Made by a program: the position numbers and the translations under genes | In this document: piece by piece, positions 34,763-44,079 of the stretch | Numbering within the stretch: position 1 is the first letter of the stretch | Layout: the number at the start of each line of letters is the position of its first letter | Assembly (NCBI RefSeq): GCF_001650195.1 | Contig: NZ_LXYR01000001.1 | Coordinates: forward strand, 10,358 to 74,357 | Length of the DNA stretch: 64,000 nt | Origin: Phormidesmis priestleyi BC1401 | Lineage (GTDB): Bacteria; Cyanobacteriota; Cyanobacteriia; Leptolyngbyales; Leptolyngbyaceae | Direction: 5' to 3' | The notes under the pieces: model-generated | Told to the model about the DNA's origin: nothing | Databases searched by the model: none | Seen by the model: the letters and a program-made list of their open reading frames with translations, nothing else

Positions 34763-35880
34763 CGATAAGCGACCCTAGCGTCTAGACCGCGCGATCGCAG
34801 CAAGCTCGATTGCTTCTCGGCTCCGTTTTGATTGGGATAAGCCCCTGCCAACACATAATCGCCAAGCTTAGACTTTGCCTCAAATGCACTTGGAACTACT
34901 TGTCTGACCTTGAATAGCGTGTTGTAATCCTGTTTGGGAACGACGACGATATAGCGGTTCACACGATCGTAGTTGTTTCCATCTGTGGTACTTCCCAATG
35001 CCGTTAGCGTTCGTGCATCGGCAATGCCTGTCACCGGGAGTCGTCTATCCTGCTGAAAGCGTTGAACCGCGTCACTGGTTTGAGTTCCAAAGTAGCCTGT
35101 TGCTGTCCCGCTAAAGTAGCCAAGGTTTTGGAGACGACGCTGAAGATCTATGACATCAGAACCACTATTTCCGATCGTTAACTGCCGACCCGACGGGTTG
35201 TAGCTAGTGTCAGGGATGGTCGTAGAACCTGAAAGAGCCTGCGTCACCTGATAGCCCGCAATTCCATCTGCCGTTAGCCCTCGGTCTCGCTGGAGTCTGA
35301 GCACCGCATCTTCAGTCTGTTGCCCAAATACACCGTCGATCGCGCCGTTATAATAACCTGCTGAACTCAAACGACGCTGCAAATCACTGACAGCACTTCC
35401 TCGATCGCCCTGCCGAAGAACTCCGCCATAGGTGCCATTGCTAAAATTTTGGTCAGAGGTATTGAAGCCTTGGCTAACAGTTTGGTTACCTCTTGACAGT
35501 GCCGCTTCTGTAGCAGGTCCTACAACCCCATCAGGATTAAGTCCACTGCGCTGCTGACATTCAATAACCGCTGCCTTTGTCACAGAACCAAAAACGCCAT
35601 CAGCAGAACCCCGATAGCAACCAGCCGCCGCTAGCCGACTTTGCAGGTCAGAAACCTCAGCGCCACGATCTCCCTGCTGCAAAAGCGCCATCGCAGAGCT
35701 GGCAATGCTCAAAATCGTCAAGCTAACTGCAATGCTCAGAAACTTAACCCATGCTGCACTGGAAAATTTTTGCCAGTTTAGCCCATTTAATGAAGGGATA
35801 AAGCGAGGTTGTGCAACGGGTCGATCGTCATCAGGCAACTCGTTAGCACACGCTAAATGCAAATAAGCAAGGGTTTCCAT
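34759..35880 (-). CDS. Peptidoglycan-binding domain protein with three PGB_1 domains
   Basis: 373 aa from METLAYLHLA (ATG 35880); the frame continues upstream without homology. A membrane anchor lies at about 44-66. Three copies of the peptidoglycan_binding_1 pattern follow (LQQGDRGAEVSDLQSRLAAAG, LRQGDRGSAVSDLQRRLSSAG, IGNSGSDVIDLQRRLQNLG). A C-terminal region with YIVVVPKQDYN and AGAYPNQNGAEKQSSLLRSR resembles an SPOR-type ligand domain. It probably binds the cell wall from the periplasmic side. Confidence 0.85.
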   Translation of the reverse strand: METLAYLHLACANELPDDDRPVAQPRFIPSLNGLNWQKFSSAAWVKFLSIAVSLTILSIASSAMALLQQGDRGAEVSDLQSRLAAAGCYRGSADGVFGSVTKAAVIECQQRSGLNPDGVVGPATEAALSRGNQTVSQGFNTSDQNFSNGTYGGVLRQGDRGSAVSDLQRRLSSAGYYNGAIDGVFGQQTEDAVLRLQRDRGLTADGIAGYQVTQALSGSTTIPDTSYNPSGRQLTIGNSGSDVIDLQRRLQNLGYFSGTATGYFGTQTSDAVQRFQQDRRLPVTGIADARTLTALGSTTDGNNYDRVNRYIVVVPKQDYNTLFKVRQVVPSAFEAKSKLGDYVLAGAYPNQNGAEKQSSLLRSRGLDARVAYR

Positions 35881-36042
35881 AGTCTTCAGGCAGGGGTTAT
35901 TTGGCGAGGCTAGTATAAAAGGCTTTTTACTTTTCCTTGACCAACATCTTAGCCTTATCACCTACTGAGTGCCTATACCTTGACGTGGAATCCTACTTTG
36001 CTCAAAAGTCTTCTTGGGAATAGATGGAGACGCTGGTTAACT

Positions 36043-36498
36043 TTACTGGCTGTTCTTCTCAATATTTCCCGCTTTTACCCAGCCTTCGCGATCGCTGGGT
36101 TGCAGTCTCACCTTCTGCCAGTCACCATCAGAGCTAGTTTCTAACACAGTTACCTTATCGTTGTATTCGATGCCACCGATTTGCCCTGACTCTCGACCCG
36201 GCGCGTCACGAAGAATTAGCCCGATCGATTGACTGACTCGCCCTTCATAAGCGCCTGATGGCAGAGGTTTAGGAGAGGGAGACGCATCAACTGCATCGGG
36301 CTGATTGGTGGAAACCGCTTTAGGTTTCGCTGCCGTTTTAGTCGGCGAAGATGGCTTGTCGTTGGGAAAGGCAGGTCTGGGTGGTGGAGTGCTTAACTTG
36401 GCGATGAAGAATTGAGCCGCCACAAAACCGCCCCCCGCCAAGAGCGCGATCGCCAAAAACAATCCTGTAAAGACTTTCAATAAACCCGACCAACTCAT
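36043..36498 (-). CDS. SH3-domain (SH3b-like) membrane-anchored protein
   Basis: 151 aa. One N-terminal transmembrane segment (VFTGLFLAIALLAGGGFVAA), a Pro/Ser/Lys linker (about 37-80) and a C-terminal bacterial SH3 domain (GLILRDAPGRESGQIGGIEYNDKV, WQKVRL, GWVKAGN). Such domains often bind cell-wall peptides. It lies downstream of the Ycf46 gene on the same strand. Confidence 0.8.
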   Translation of the reverse strand: MSWSGLLKVFTGLFLAIALLAGGGFVAAQFFIAKLSTPPPRPAFPNDKPSSPTKTAAKPKAVSTNQPDAVDASPSPKPLPSGAYEGRVSQSIGLILRDAPGRESGQIGGIEYNDKVTVLETSSDGDWQKVRLQPSDREGWVKAGNIEKNSQ

Positions 36499-36582
36499 GG
36501 TAATTTCCCCAAGAACGGCGAAGCAAGGAGAATCTTAGCATCTGTCAGCACAGAAGCACGGGGAATTTTGCCGATCTGCCGG

Positions 36583-38106
36583 TTATTCAGGCTGTTGAAG
36601 TTGGCGCTGAATCCGATCGCTCAAACTACTGTGCTTGGAGGCGAGTCGTGCCTTTCCTGCGGCTGCCCATTCTTGCAAGAAGTCGATCTGTTCTTTTGCA
36701 GTCTGGGCAAGGGGGACAGTTTGGCTTGCCGCTTCTAGAATGTCGTCTGTCGTGAAATCTCGATTCTGGCTAAAGCCGAGGTGCATCGCCTCGATCAAGG
36801 TTTGCTCGATTTCTGCCCCAGAGAAATCAGGGGTTTCGTAGGCAAGGCGTTCTAAATCATAGTACTTGAGGTTATGAGGACGCAGGCGAGACAGATGGAC
36901 GGCAAAGATGGCGCGTCGCTCTTCTTGAGTGGGCAGACCCACAAAAAAGATTTCGTCAAATCGTCCTTTTCGCAGCATTTCTGCGGGCAAAGACTGAATA
37001 TTATTCGCAGTGGCAACCACAAAGACCGGAGACTTTTTTTCGGCTAGCCAGGTGATAAATGTGCCAAACACGCGGCTGGTCGTTCCGGCATCGCCTCGAC
37101 TATCTAAGCCAGCAAAAGCTTTATCAATTTCGTCGATCCAGAGAATGCAGGGAGCCAGTGCCTCAGATAGCTGAATCATTTGGCGAGTTCGAGATTCTGA
37201 CTCGCCGACCAATCCTGCAAACAGGCGACCGACATCCAGCCGCAATAGTGGCAGGTGCCAATGGTGAGCGATCGCTTTTGCAGTCAGCGATTTGCCCGTG
37301 CCCTGAATGCCGACTAAGAGTAAACCTCGTGGATGGGGCAACCCATATTGCCGCGCTTGCTCAGAAAAAGAACCGCCTCGCCGAAATAGCCAGTCCTTAA
37401 GATTGTCCAGTCCGCCGATATCAGCAATATTTTCAGTCGCAGGATAAAAGTCTAGGATTTGAGTTTGGCGAATCGTTTGACGTTTTTCTTCAAGAATTAA
37501 ATCAACATCATCGGGCTGGATTTCACCGTGCAGCGCGATCGCCCGTGCTAAAACTCGTCGGATTCGCTCGGTCGATAGCCCTTGGCACGATCGAACTAAC
37601 TCATCCAAAACTTTTGCATCCAGCCGTTGCCCCGTCGCACCCAGTAGTCGCTCAATCTCAATCTTGATTTCAGCCCCATTCGGCAGGGGAAACTCCAGCA
37701 CGGTCATCGCTTCGCTGAGATCATCAGGAATCGAAATCTGAGGAGATAGCAACACGAGATTTTTTGGCTGAGATTTGAGGAGCCGCGCCAAGTTGCGAAG
37801 TTTACGCGACACTGAAATATCGTCTAGAAACCGATGGAAATCTCTTAAAACAAAGATCGCCGGGGCACTCGCCGGAAGCTTTTCGACCAACTCTAGTGCC
37901 TGGAGGGGATTGCGCTTGCCAAACCCGACATCATTGGGATTTCCTTGATAACCATCGACAAAATCCCAGACATAGACGGCGCGATCGCCCTGACTTTTAG
38001 CGCACTGCACGATCGCCGCCTCAACTCGCTCTTCTTCACGGGTAGGAACGTAAATAATCGGGTAGCGCGCCCTTAACAGCAGATTAAACTCGTTGCTGAA
38101 GCTCAT
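36583..38106 (-). CDS. ycf46: AAA ATPase, Ycf46 type
   Basis: 507 aa. The AAA domain has Walker A GIQGTGKS (266-273) and Walker B ILWIDEID (321-328), with an arginine-containing C-lid (RKGRFDEIFFVGLP). The N-terminal half (1-230) is an inactive, P-loop-less domain typical of Ycf46. Ycf46 is linked to carbon uptake in cyanobacteria and retained in red plastids. It is the first gene after a gap of about 90 bp from DUF177. Confidence 0.9.
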   Translation of the reverse strand: MSFSNEFNLLLRARYPIIYVPTREEERVEAAIVQCAKSQGDRAVYVWDFVDGYQGNPNDVGFGKRNPLQALELVEKLPASAPAIFVLRDFHRFLDDISVSRKLRNLARLLKSQPKNLVLLSPQISIPDDLSEAMTVLEFPLPNGAEIKIEIERLLGATGQRLDAKVLDELVRSCQGLSTERIRRVLARAIALHGEIQPDDVDLILEEKRQTIRQTQILDFYPATENIADIGGLDNLKDWLFRRGGSFSEQARQYGLPHPRGLLLVGIQGTGKSLTAKAIAHHWHLPLLRLDVGRLFAGLVGESESRTRQMIQLSEALAPCILWIDEIDKAFAGLDSRGDAGTTSRVFGTFITWLAEKKSPVFVVATANNIQSLPAEMLRKGRFDEIFFVGLPTQEERRAIFAVHLSRLRPHNLKYYDLERLAYETPDFSGAEIEQTLIEAMHLGFSQNRDFTTDDILEAASQTVPLAQTAKEQIDFLQEWAAAGKARLASKHSSLSDRIQRQLQQPE

Positions 38107-38194
38107 AGCAAAGGTGTGGCAGTGGGGACGGATCGCTGAAGCCGTAAGCGCCTCCTTTTAACCGTACACGATGCAGCGTTCTCAACATCCCTCT

Positions 38195-38698
38195 CTATGA
38201 AGGAAGCTGACCTTTTAAAGCTTCTAAGGATGCCCAACGCCGATCGACTCCAGGATTCAGCACGGCATCTGAGACTTCAATCCCAGTGCACTGCTTGTCA
38301 CACAACTGCTTTTGAGGAATCGCTAAACACAACTGCTCGTAAAGCCAATCTGTAGGTCTGAAGAACCCGTCTGGTGGCAGGCTTTCAACCAAATCATCGA
38401 CGGAGAGATCTTGGTCAATGGGCAGCATTCCTGAGTCATCTTCGGCATCTGTGAGCCAGATCAGTTCTGACGCGGCAACCGATAGTCGGTGATTGAACTG
38501 CTGTAGACAGCGATGACAAACCAGAGTCACGATCGCGTCCGCCTGTGCTGAGACCTCAAGATAATTTCCCTGGTGAGTGACGTTCAAAACCCCTTGTACT
38601 GGAGTAAGCGTCTCAATGCCCTTCAGGTTTTCTTTGAACTCGATCGTTTCAGTGCGCTCGTGCGCTTGGGCGATTTGAGGAATATGGATTGGTTTCAT
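38195..38698 (-). CDS. DUF177 (YceD-like) protein
   Basis: 167 aa. VTLVCHRCLQQFNHRLSV and QLCDKQC provide the Cys pairs of the DUF177 fold. The DLSVDDLVESLPPDG segment is the conserved acidic loop. In other bacteria DUF177/YceD is linked to 23S rRNA accumulation and usually lies near rpmF; here it lies in the yidC block instead. Confidence 0.82.
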   Translation of the reverse strand: MKPIHIPQIAQAHERTETIEFKENLKGIETLTPVQGVLNVTHQGNYLEVSAQADAIVTLVCHRCLQQFNHRLSVAASELIWLTDAEDDSGMLPIDQDLSVDDLVESLPPDGFFRPTDWLYEQLCLAIPQKQLCDKQCTGIEVSDAVLNPGVDRRWASLEALKGQLPS

Positions 38699-38778
38699 CT
38701 TCGGAGCGACCCTCCTAAAAACTGAGAAGCCTGCACGTTTTCAGTACAGGCATTCTTTACACTTTAATATTCTAGCGA

Positions 38779-39285
38779 TCAAGCAGATTCTCCATCTAAA
38801 CTGGCAGGCTGAACCACTAAACGACGATCGGGTTCTTGCCCTCGACTATAGGTTGCCAAATCAGCACTTTCTTTGAGAATGGTGTGAATTTGTCGCCGCT
38901 CGGCTGAAGAAAGCGATTTAATCTCAATTTCTTTGCTCGTTTGCCGAACTTCTTCAGCAGCTTGGTTCGCGATTTCTAACAGTTCTTGCTGGCGGCGTTG
39001 ACGATATCCCGCTAACTCAATGGTGTAAGCACCCTGCTGGTCGTCGGCTTTACCTAAATTAAGCGTAGAGTTTGCCAAATACTGAATCGAGTCCAGTGCG
39101 ACTCCTTGAGTTCCGATCAAGGAGTCGATTTGGTCAGGCTTTAGAGCTGAGTCGTCGATCGTCAACCAGCAACTAGCTTCTGAGAAGGTTTCCTTCATCT
39201 CAGTTGTGATCGGTGCAGGCAAATTTGCCAGCTTCAAAAATTCTTCTAGCCACTGCTGACCCAGTTGTTCTTGACGATCGCTCAT
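38779..39285 (-). CDS. jag: Jag/KhpB-type RNA-binding protein
   Basis: 168 aa. It has a KH-like domain (LIGTQGVALDSIQYLANSTLNL, about 55-75) followed by an R3H domain (SSAERRQIHTILKESADLATYSRGQ, about 125-150). The N-terminal Jag domain of Firmicutes is absent, as usual in cyanobacteria. It follows yidC by 9 bp, a conserved order. KhpB binds RNA with KhpA. Confidence 0.9.
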   Translation of the reverse strand: MSDRQEQLGQQWLEEFLKLANLPAPITTEMKETFSEASCWLTIDDSALKPDQIDSLIGTQGVALDSIQYLANSTLNLGKADDQQGAYTIELAGYRQRRQQELLEIANQAAEEVRQTSKEIEIKSLSSAERRQIHTILKESADLATYSRGQEPDRRLVVQPASLDGESA

Positions 39286-39294
39286 AGTCTTTAG

Positions 39295-40437
39295 TTAAAC
39301 CTTCTTTTTGCGACCAGGTTCAAACGGGAGAGTCGTCTCTCCGCCTTTCGCGTCTCCACTTTTAGCTTCTTCAGCATCGACAATCTTTTGCAGATTCTCA
39401 GGAAGTGGCTCTTTCGACAAAAAGAACGTCTGCGCTGTCTGGAAAACGTTGCCGATCACCATGTACATCAGCACCCCGGCAGGAAGAGGGAAGAACAAGA
39501 ACATCCCAGAAAAGAGAACTGGAGTAATTTTGTTTACTGTGTCTTGCTGAGGGTTGCCGCTGGCTCCACTTTGACCAGAGAGCAGTTGATTCACGTAGAG
39601 GCTAAGACCAAAGAAGACCACCATGCCGATGATGTCCCAGTGGAGAGCGCCATCGGGATCGATCGCTCCCACCCGTCCCAACGCGTCAATAAATAGAAAT
39701 CCTTTATTCGCCGCTAATCCAGGCACGATCGCCTGAAGGGTGACATCACCGGGCTGGAGAGCCTCGATCGTGCCATCGTCTTTGATCTGAATCCGTTCTT
39801 CCCCACTGACCACCTTAAACTTAGGAGTTAAATCACTGTCGGGATACTCAGTTGCTAGGGCATCAAACGGCTTACCTTCGGTCGTCTGAAATTCAATCTT
39901 GGTTTTCTCGCCGACCGCGAGACGCGTTCCGCTGGGTGCGACAGCGGCAATTTTAGTGTGAACGCTATCTGACAAATAGATATTTTGAGCAGGCGTGACA
40001 AACGCCTGGGGCTGAATCTGCTCAATCTGCTCTCTGGGCAGAATTTGAAGATTCACCGAGTAAGGCACATCAGAAAAGGGTGAACCTCGCAGCGTCGCAA
40101 ACAGCGCAAACAGAACGGGCATTTGCATCACAACGGGCAGGCACCCCGCCAGCGGATTACCAAACTCTTTGTAAACCGCGCTCATCTCTTGCTGCTGCTT
40201 GGCAGGGTCATCTTTGTAGCGCTCCTGAAGCTCCTTTACTCGCTTTTGCATCGCGGGTTGAGACACCTTCATGCGACGCATACTGCGAATAGAGCCAGCG
40301 CTAAGAGGGTAAAGCGCAAAGCGAATTACCAAAGTCAGAGCCACGATCGCCAAACCGTAGCTGGGCACGATTCCATAGAAGAAATCGATGATCGGCAGCA
40401 TTACATTGTTGGAAAGAAAGCTTATACCGAAGTCCAT
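39295..40437 (-). CDS. yidC: Membrane insertase YidC/Oxa1
   Basis: 380 aa from the ATG at 40437 ([22 protein letters not shown]); the frame extends upstream without similarity. The Oxa1-type core has [28 protein letters not shown] and [21 protein letters not shown] large inserted, beta-strand-rich periplasmic segment (about 125-240) sits between the first and second helical groups, as in cyanobacterial YidC. It inserts thylakoid and plasma membrane proteins. Confidence 0.93.
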   Translation of the reverse strand: MDFGISFLSNNVMLPIIDFFYGIVPSYGLAIVALTLVIRFALYPLSAGSIRSMRRMKVSQPAMQKRVKELQERYKDDPAKQQQEMSAVYKEFGNPLAGCLPVVMQMPVLFALFATLRGSPFSDVPYSVNLQILPREQIEQIQPQAFVTPAQNIYLSDSVHTKIAAVAPSGTRLAVGEKTKIEFQTTEGKPFDALATEYPDSDLTPKFKVVSGEERIQIKDDGTIEALQPGDVTLQAIVPGLAANKGFLFIDALGRVGAIDPDGALHWDIIGMVVFFGLSLYVNQLLSGQSGASGNPQQDTVNKITPVLFSGMFLFFPLPAGVLMYMVIGNVFQTAQTFFLSKEPLPENLQKIVDAEEAKSGDAKGGETTLPFEPGRKKKV

Positions 40438-40600
40438 TCGCCTTACGTCTCTACCTAAAAGTCTGAGTTTGCTGAATTCAATTTGCCAAGCCTGCGTACA
40501 AGAATCTTGCACGTTGGTCAGAACAAGTTTCAGTGTAGCCTGTAGTTCGCTTGTTAAACGATCGAGAAATCAAGCCGAAAGGTCGGGATATCCGAACGGT

Positions 40601-40999
40601 TTAACTCTGAGTACCCAATGCGCCACTTGCTTTTTTCGCTCGTTCAGAAAGCTTCTCGTTGATGAAGTCATAGGTTTCTCGAAATTTGGGAACCGATCGC
40701 ATTTCGATTCGGCTGCCATCTCTAAGGGTCAGCACCATATCTCCCCACATGCCAAGCCCACGGGGAACAGTGACCACTTTAGTGATATCGGAATAAATGA
40801 TATCAACCTGATCGCGACCCATCCAACCACCCGTGACTCCGACCCGCCGATCCGTTATTCGGTAGCGTAGCCACAGCGCCCGGACAATTGAGCCGATCGT
40901 CAATGGCAAGCAAATGACCGTCGGTGCCAAAAGTATGCCGATGATCAGATCCCCAATGTGAGGTCCGCCTTCGTAATACACCTCTTCCTTAATCGCCAT
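40601..40999 (-). CDS. PH-domain membrane protein of the rnpA-yidC block
   Basis: 132 aa. Hydrophobic segments (DLIIGILLAPTVICLPLTIGSIVRAL) precede a bacterial PH domain (RITDRRVGVTGGWMGRDQVDIIYSDITKV). Its start overlaps the rnpA stop by 11 bp. The order rnpA, PH protein, yidC is conserved in cyanobacteria. A role in membrane insertion is inferred from context only. Confidence 0.85.
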   Translation of the reverse strand: MAIKEEVYYEGGPHIGDLIIGILLAPTVICLPLTIGSIVRALWLRYRITDRRVGVTGGWMGRDQVDIIYSDITKVVTVPRGLGMWGDMVLTLRDGSRIEMRSVPKFRETYDFINEKLSERAKKASGALGTQS

Positions 41000-41414
41000 T
41001 CAATACCTCAGCACTGATCAATAACTGCTCTAATTCTTGCAGAAATTGAAAATAATCGCACTCAACTGCCTGCGGACGTACGATGATCACGAGTTTCCAT
41101 CCAGAAGCCAACCGAGGTAACAGGTGCCTCAGCGCCGATCGGATCTGCCGCTTGATCCGATTACGAATCACCGCCCGCTTACTGACTTTTTTGCTAATTG
41201 AGATGCCGATTTGAGAAGGAGGTGATTCTAAAAGTTTCTCTAGCTCAGGAGATTGCTTAGAAAGCTTTGAGTAGTGTAAAGCTCTTAGAGTCAAATGGGC
41301 TGAGTTGCGTCGAAGCCCGCGCTGGTAGACCCCGTTAAAATCTTTGCGATGCTTTAGTCGATTGGGTTTAGACAATGCCAAAGCAAACCTCACCGCCGAT
41401 CGTGCCTGACCCAC
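40989..41414 (-). CDS. rnpA: Ribonuclease P protein component
   Basis: 141 aa with a GTG start at 41414; an internal GTG would give a slightly shorter form. LSKPNRLKHRKDFNGVYQRG and RNRIKRQIRSALRHLLP are the RNP motif that binds RNase P RNA. It matures the 5' ends of tRNAs. It follows rpmH closely, as in nearly all bacteria. Confidence 0.93.
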   Translation of the reverse strand: MGQARSAVRFALALSKPNRLKHRKDFNGVYQRGLRRNSAHLTLRALHYSKLSKQSPELEKLLESPPSQIGISISKKVSKRAVIRNRIKRQIRSALRHLLPRLASGWKLVIIVRPQAVECDYFQFLQELEQLLISAEVLNGD

Positions 41415-41423
41415 TCACGTCTC

Positions 41424-41567
41424 TTAGCCAGAAACGCTCAGCCGAGCGCGTCCTTTTTTGCGACGAGCCGTGATCACTCTCCGACCTGTTGCAGTCCGCA
41501 TTCGGGCACGAAAGCCAGATTTTCTTCTTCTTTTACGGCTGGTTCCTTCTAGAGTTCGCTTGGTCAT
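41424..41567 (-). CDS. rpmH: 50S ribosomal protein L34
   Basis: 47 aa, found by direct translation. [20 protein letters not shown], then [20 protein letters not shown] and ARLSVSG. It has the L34 length and basic composition. It sits 9 bp before rnpA. Confidence 0.97.
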   Translation of the reverse strand: MTKRTLEGTSRKRRRKSGFRARMRTATGRRVITARRKKGRARLSVSG

Positions 41568-41726
41568 TGTCGTTGTTTCCGCTAGTTGAGATGTAAAAAA
41601 GACCGTGGGAAAGCCACAGTTTATAAATATAGCACTATGTTTAGTGAGTCAAATAGACAAACCCTGAGGCGATCAAAAAGCTGGGACGAATGACATCCGC
41701 CCCAACTCAACTCTCTGCCCAAACGA

Positions 41727-42311
41727 TTAGCTGATGGTCACAATCCAGGTGCCGATGTCACGCAGCAGGGGCACGTCTCCAGGAGACAAAACTCGGCAGT
41801 TGAAGTAGAACATACCGCCATTGCTGGGGTTTTTGACATTTGAGAAGATTAGCTCCACATTCGACCCTGCGGGAACGGGATCTTTGGGGAAAACCTCAAT
41901 CACATAGTTTTCTTTTTCCCACTTGACTTCTTGAATGGCAACTTTTTTATCGTTAACCATCAGTTCGACACTTTTGGGATCGAAGGTGCCTTTGTAATAA
42001 TCGGGATAGTCGATCGAGAACTGAGCCACTGCAACCTTCATTCTTTTGCGCTCAATTCTCATCCGGTAGCGATCCCAGGAGTTGGTGTTGCCGCCAAAGT
42101 CTAGCCGATAGTTGAGCTGGTTTTCGCTCTTCACACCACTAAAGAGGGTGAGACCCGGCAAGCCTTGAGAGAATGCCACGATCGGAAGCCCTGCGACAAG
42201 GCAGCCTGCGATCGCTAAGGTTGACACAACACGTCGCATCGAAAATCCTCTGAGCAGCATAGGCGTTTGACCTGAAGAACTAGGGTAAGTGGTTGAGTAA
42301 ACAGACTTCAT
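41727..42311 (-). CDS. DUF2808 secreted protein
   Basis: 194 aa; shorter starts at 42260 (MLLRGFS) or 42239 (MRRVVSTLAIAG) may be used. It has a signal peptide (VVSTLAIAGCLVAGLPIVAFS). The mature part begins QGLPGLTLFSGVKSENQLNYRLD and shows VSIDYPDYY-like AQFSIDYPDYYKGTFD, VFPKDPVPAGSNVELIF and NPSNGGMFYF, all DUF2808 hallmarks. This is a cyanobacterial periplasmic family of unknown function. Confidence 0.85.
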   Translation of the reverse strand: MKSVYSTTYPSSSGQTPMLLRGFSMRRVVSTLAIAGCLVAGLPIVAFSQGLPGLTLFSGVKSENQLNYRLDFGGNTNSWDRYRMRIERKRMKVAVAQFSIDYPDYYKGTFDPKSVELMVNDKKVAIQEVKWEKENYVIEVFPKDPVPAGSNVELIFSNVKNPSNGGMFYFNCRVLSPGDVPLLRDIGTWIVTIS

Positions 42312-42497
42312 TAGTATTGACCTTATCAGGAAACCAGGTGAAATGACTCAGTGAGGAGCGACTGGTGGTAGAAGGTGACGCGTTAATCGATTAAATTGTG
42401 CCTTGATATAAAAAAGCCTCTAGAAATTGATTGAGCGATCCTTATACAACCACTCAAATGCGAGGGCTGAAAACACAACTCAACTAGCGATTCACAG

Positions 42498-42560
42498 GGT
42501 AATGTTAACTTAAATTAAGTTATGAACGTCGTTCATAACTTAATTTAAGTTAACATTACC
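42498..42560. promoter_or_regulatory. 63-bp perfect palindrome, intergenic
   Basis: Arms of 31 bp (42498-42528 and 42530-42560) are perfect reverse complements around a single T at 42529. Each arm itself contains a shorter palindrome of TAACTTAA/TTAAGTTA, giving four half-sites. It lies between the starts of the divergent DUF2808 and sugar transporter genes. It may be a regulator's operator, an RNA hairpin, or a cruciform-forming element. Confidence 0.75.
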
Positions 42561-42576
42561 TCTCATTTTCTACCCC

Positions 42577-42601
42577 TTAAAGAAGATGAGAGCTTCTTTA
42601 A
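42577..42601. promoter_or_regulatory. 9-bp hairpin just downstream of the palindrome
   Basis: TTAAAGAAG (42577-42585) and CTTCTTTAA (42593-42601) with a 7-nt loop, perfect. A separate TCTCAT...ATGAGA pair overlaps it (42561-42591). It lies in the leader of the ABC transporter operon. Confidence 0.45.
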
Positions 42602-42762
42602 CCGATTCATATGATAAATTTTGCAGTAGTTGAGACGGAAACATTCCGAGCAACTTGATGTAATTATTTTCAATGAATCACGAGTTGAATTTAACATATC
42701 CTAAAACCTTAAAGCTTTAAGGAAAAGGCGATCCCCAAATTACGATTGTCTCAATATTGACT

Positions 42763-44070
42763 ATGGAAATTTTAGAATTAATCAGAAGAAATCTGACCCA
42801 GTTATGGCGACGATCGCGTTGGTTTCGCAGCCTTAGTTTAGTCACTGCTTTTACATTGGGTGCGCTGCTGATTGTGCTGCCCGTGCGATCGCAGCCCGTC
42901 GTTTTAACCTTCTTGATGAATGCCCCGGAAGTGCCTCCGTTTCGACCGATTATTCGAGAATTTGAGCAAAAAAATCCGGGTATTCGCATCAATATGGTTG
43001 AAGGTCCAAATGCCTCAAACTTGATTGAGGATTTGAATACTTCTTCGTTTCTGTTAGGCGGGTCTCCCTACGATCTGATCAATATGGATGTCACCTGGGT
43101 GCCCAAATTTGCGGCAGCAGGGTGGTTAAAAGATTTGACGGGGCTGATTTCTCAAGAGGAACTCTCGCAGTTTTTGCCGGGTGATATTAATGGTAGTCGC
43201 TATCAAGACAAACTCTATCGGCTTCCCTGGCGCACTGATGCGGCGGTTCTGTATTATCGGACTGATTTGCTCGATCGGGCAGGGCTAAAACCTCCCGAAA
43301 CGTTTGCTGATTTGATGCAAACCTCTAAAACTTTGCAGGACAAAAAAGCTGTCCAGTGGGGCTATGTTTGGCAAGGACGACAATATGAAGGCATTTCTGC
43401 AATGTTTGTCGAAGTGCTGCAAGGCAATGGCGGCTTTTGGGTTGACCCTCAAACAAAGCAAGTGGGCTTAGACCAACTGAAGGCGATCGCGGCTCTCAAA
43501 TTCCTGCAAAGTACTATTCAACAAAATGTCTCACCGGGTGGGGTCGTCAACTATATGGAAGATGATGCCCGTCGTCTGTTTCAAAGTGGCAACACCGCCT
43601 TTATGCGAAATTGGCCGTATGCGTGGAAATTACTGAACGCGGACGATTCTCCAGTCAAGGGGAAGGTGGGCATTCAGACGATGATTCACGCACCTGGTTT
43701 AAGCAGTGCCTCTTGTTTGGGGGGCTGGGGTTGGGGCATTGCTAGCACAAGCCAGCATCCTCAAGAAGCTTGGAAAGCCGTGCAGTTTTTTACCAGTCTC
43801 GAAACTCAAAAGAAGCTGATTTTGGGGACGGGTTATTTGCCAAGTCGTCGCGCTCTTTATGACGATCGAGACTTGCTAGCAAAATACGATTTCTTTCCCC
43901 TGGTGCTGAAAGCGTTAGAAACTCCAGCGTTGCGCCCTCCGATCGCTCAATATGCTCAGGCATCTGACATTTTGCAACGCTATCTCAGCGCTGCCCTATC
44001 GGGACGAATCAATGCAGAAGATGCGATGCAGTCAGCCGCAAAAGAAACTCGAACGCTGCTAGGAGCCTAG
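42763..44070 (+). CDS. ABC transporter sugar-binding protein (family 1 SBP)
   Basis: About 435 aa from the ATG at 42763 (a TTG lies two codons upstream). A signal anchor (SLVTAFTLGALLIVLPVRSQ) is followed by family 1 SBP features: FMNAPEVPPFRPIIREFEQKN-like LTFLMNAPEVPPF, GSPYDLINMDVTWVPKFAAAG, RLPWRTDAAVLYYRTDLL and GGWGWGI. It delivers an oligosaccharide, perhaps a compatible solute such as trehalose or sucrose; the substrate is not decided. It is the first gene of a four-gene operon. Confidence 0.9.
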   Translation: MEILELIRRNLTQLWRRSRWFRSLSLVTAFTLGALLIVLPVRSQPVVLTFLMNAPEVPPFRPIIREFEQKNPGIRINMVEGPNASNLIEDLNTSSFLLGGSPYDLINMDVTWVPKFAAAGWLKDLTGLISQEELSQFLPGDINGSRYQDKLYRLPWRTDAAVLYYRTDLLDRAGLKPPETFADLMQTSKTLQDKKAVQWGYVWQGRQYEGISAMFVEVLQGNGGFWVDPQTKQVGLDQLKAIAALKFLQSTIQQNVSPGGVVNYMEDDARRLFQSGNTAFMRNWPYAWKLLNADDSPVKGKVGIQTMIHAPGLSSASCLGGWGWGIASTSQHPQEAWKAVQFFTSLETQKKLILGTGYLPSRRALYDDRDLLAKYDFFPLVLKALETPALRPPIAQYAQASDILQRYLSAALSGRINAEDAMQSAAKETRTLLGA

Positions 44071-44079
44071 TTTGCCATT

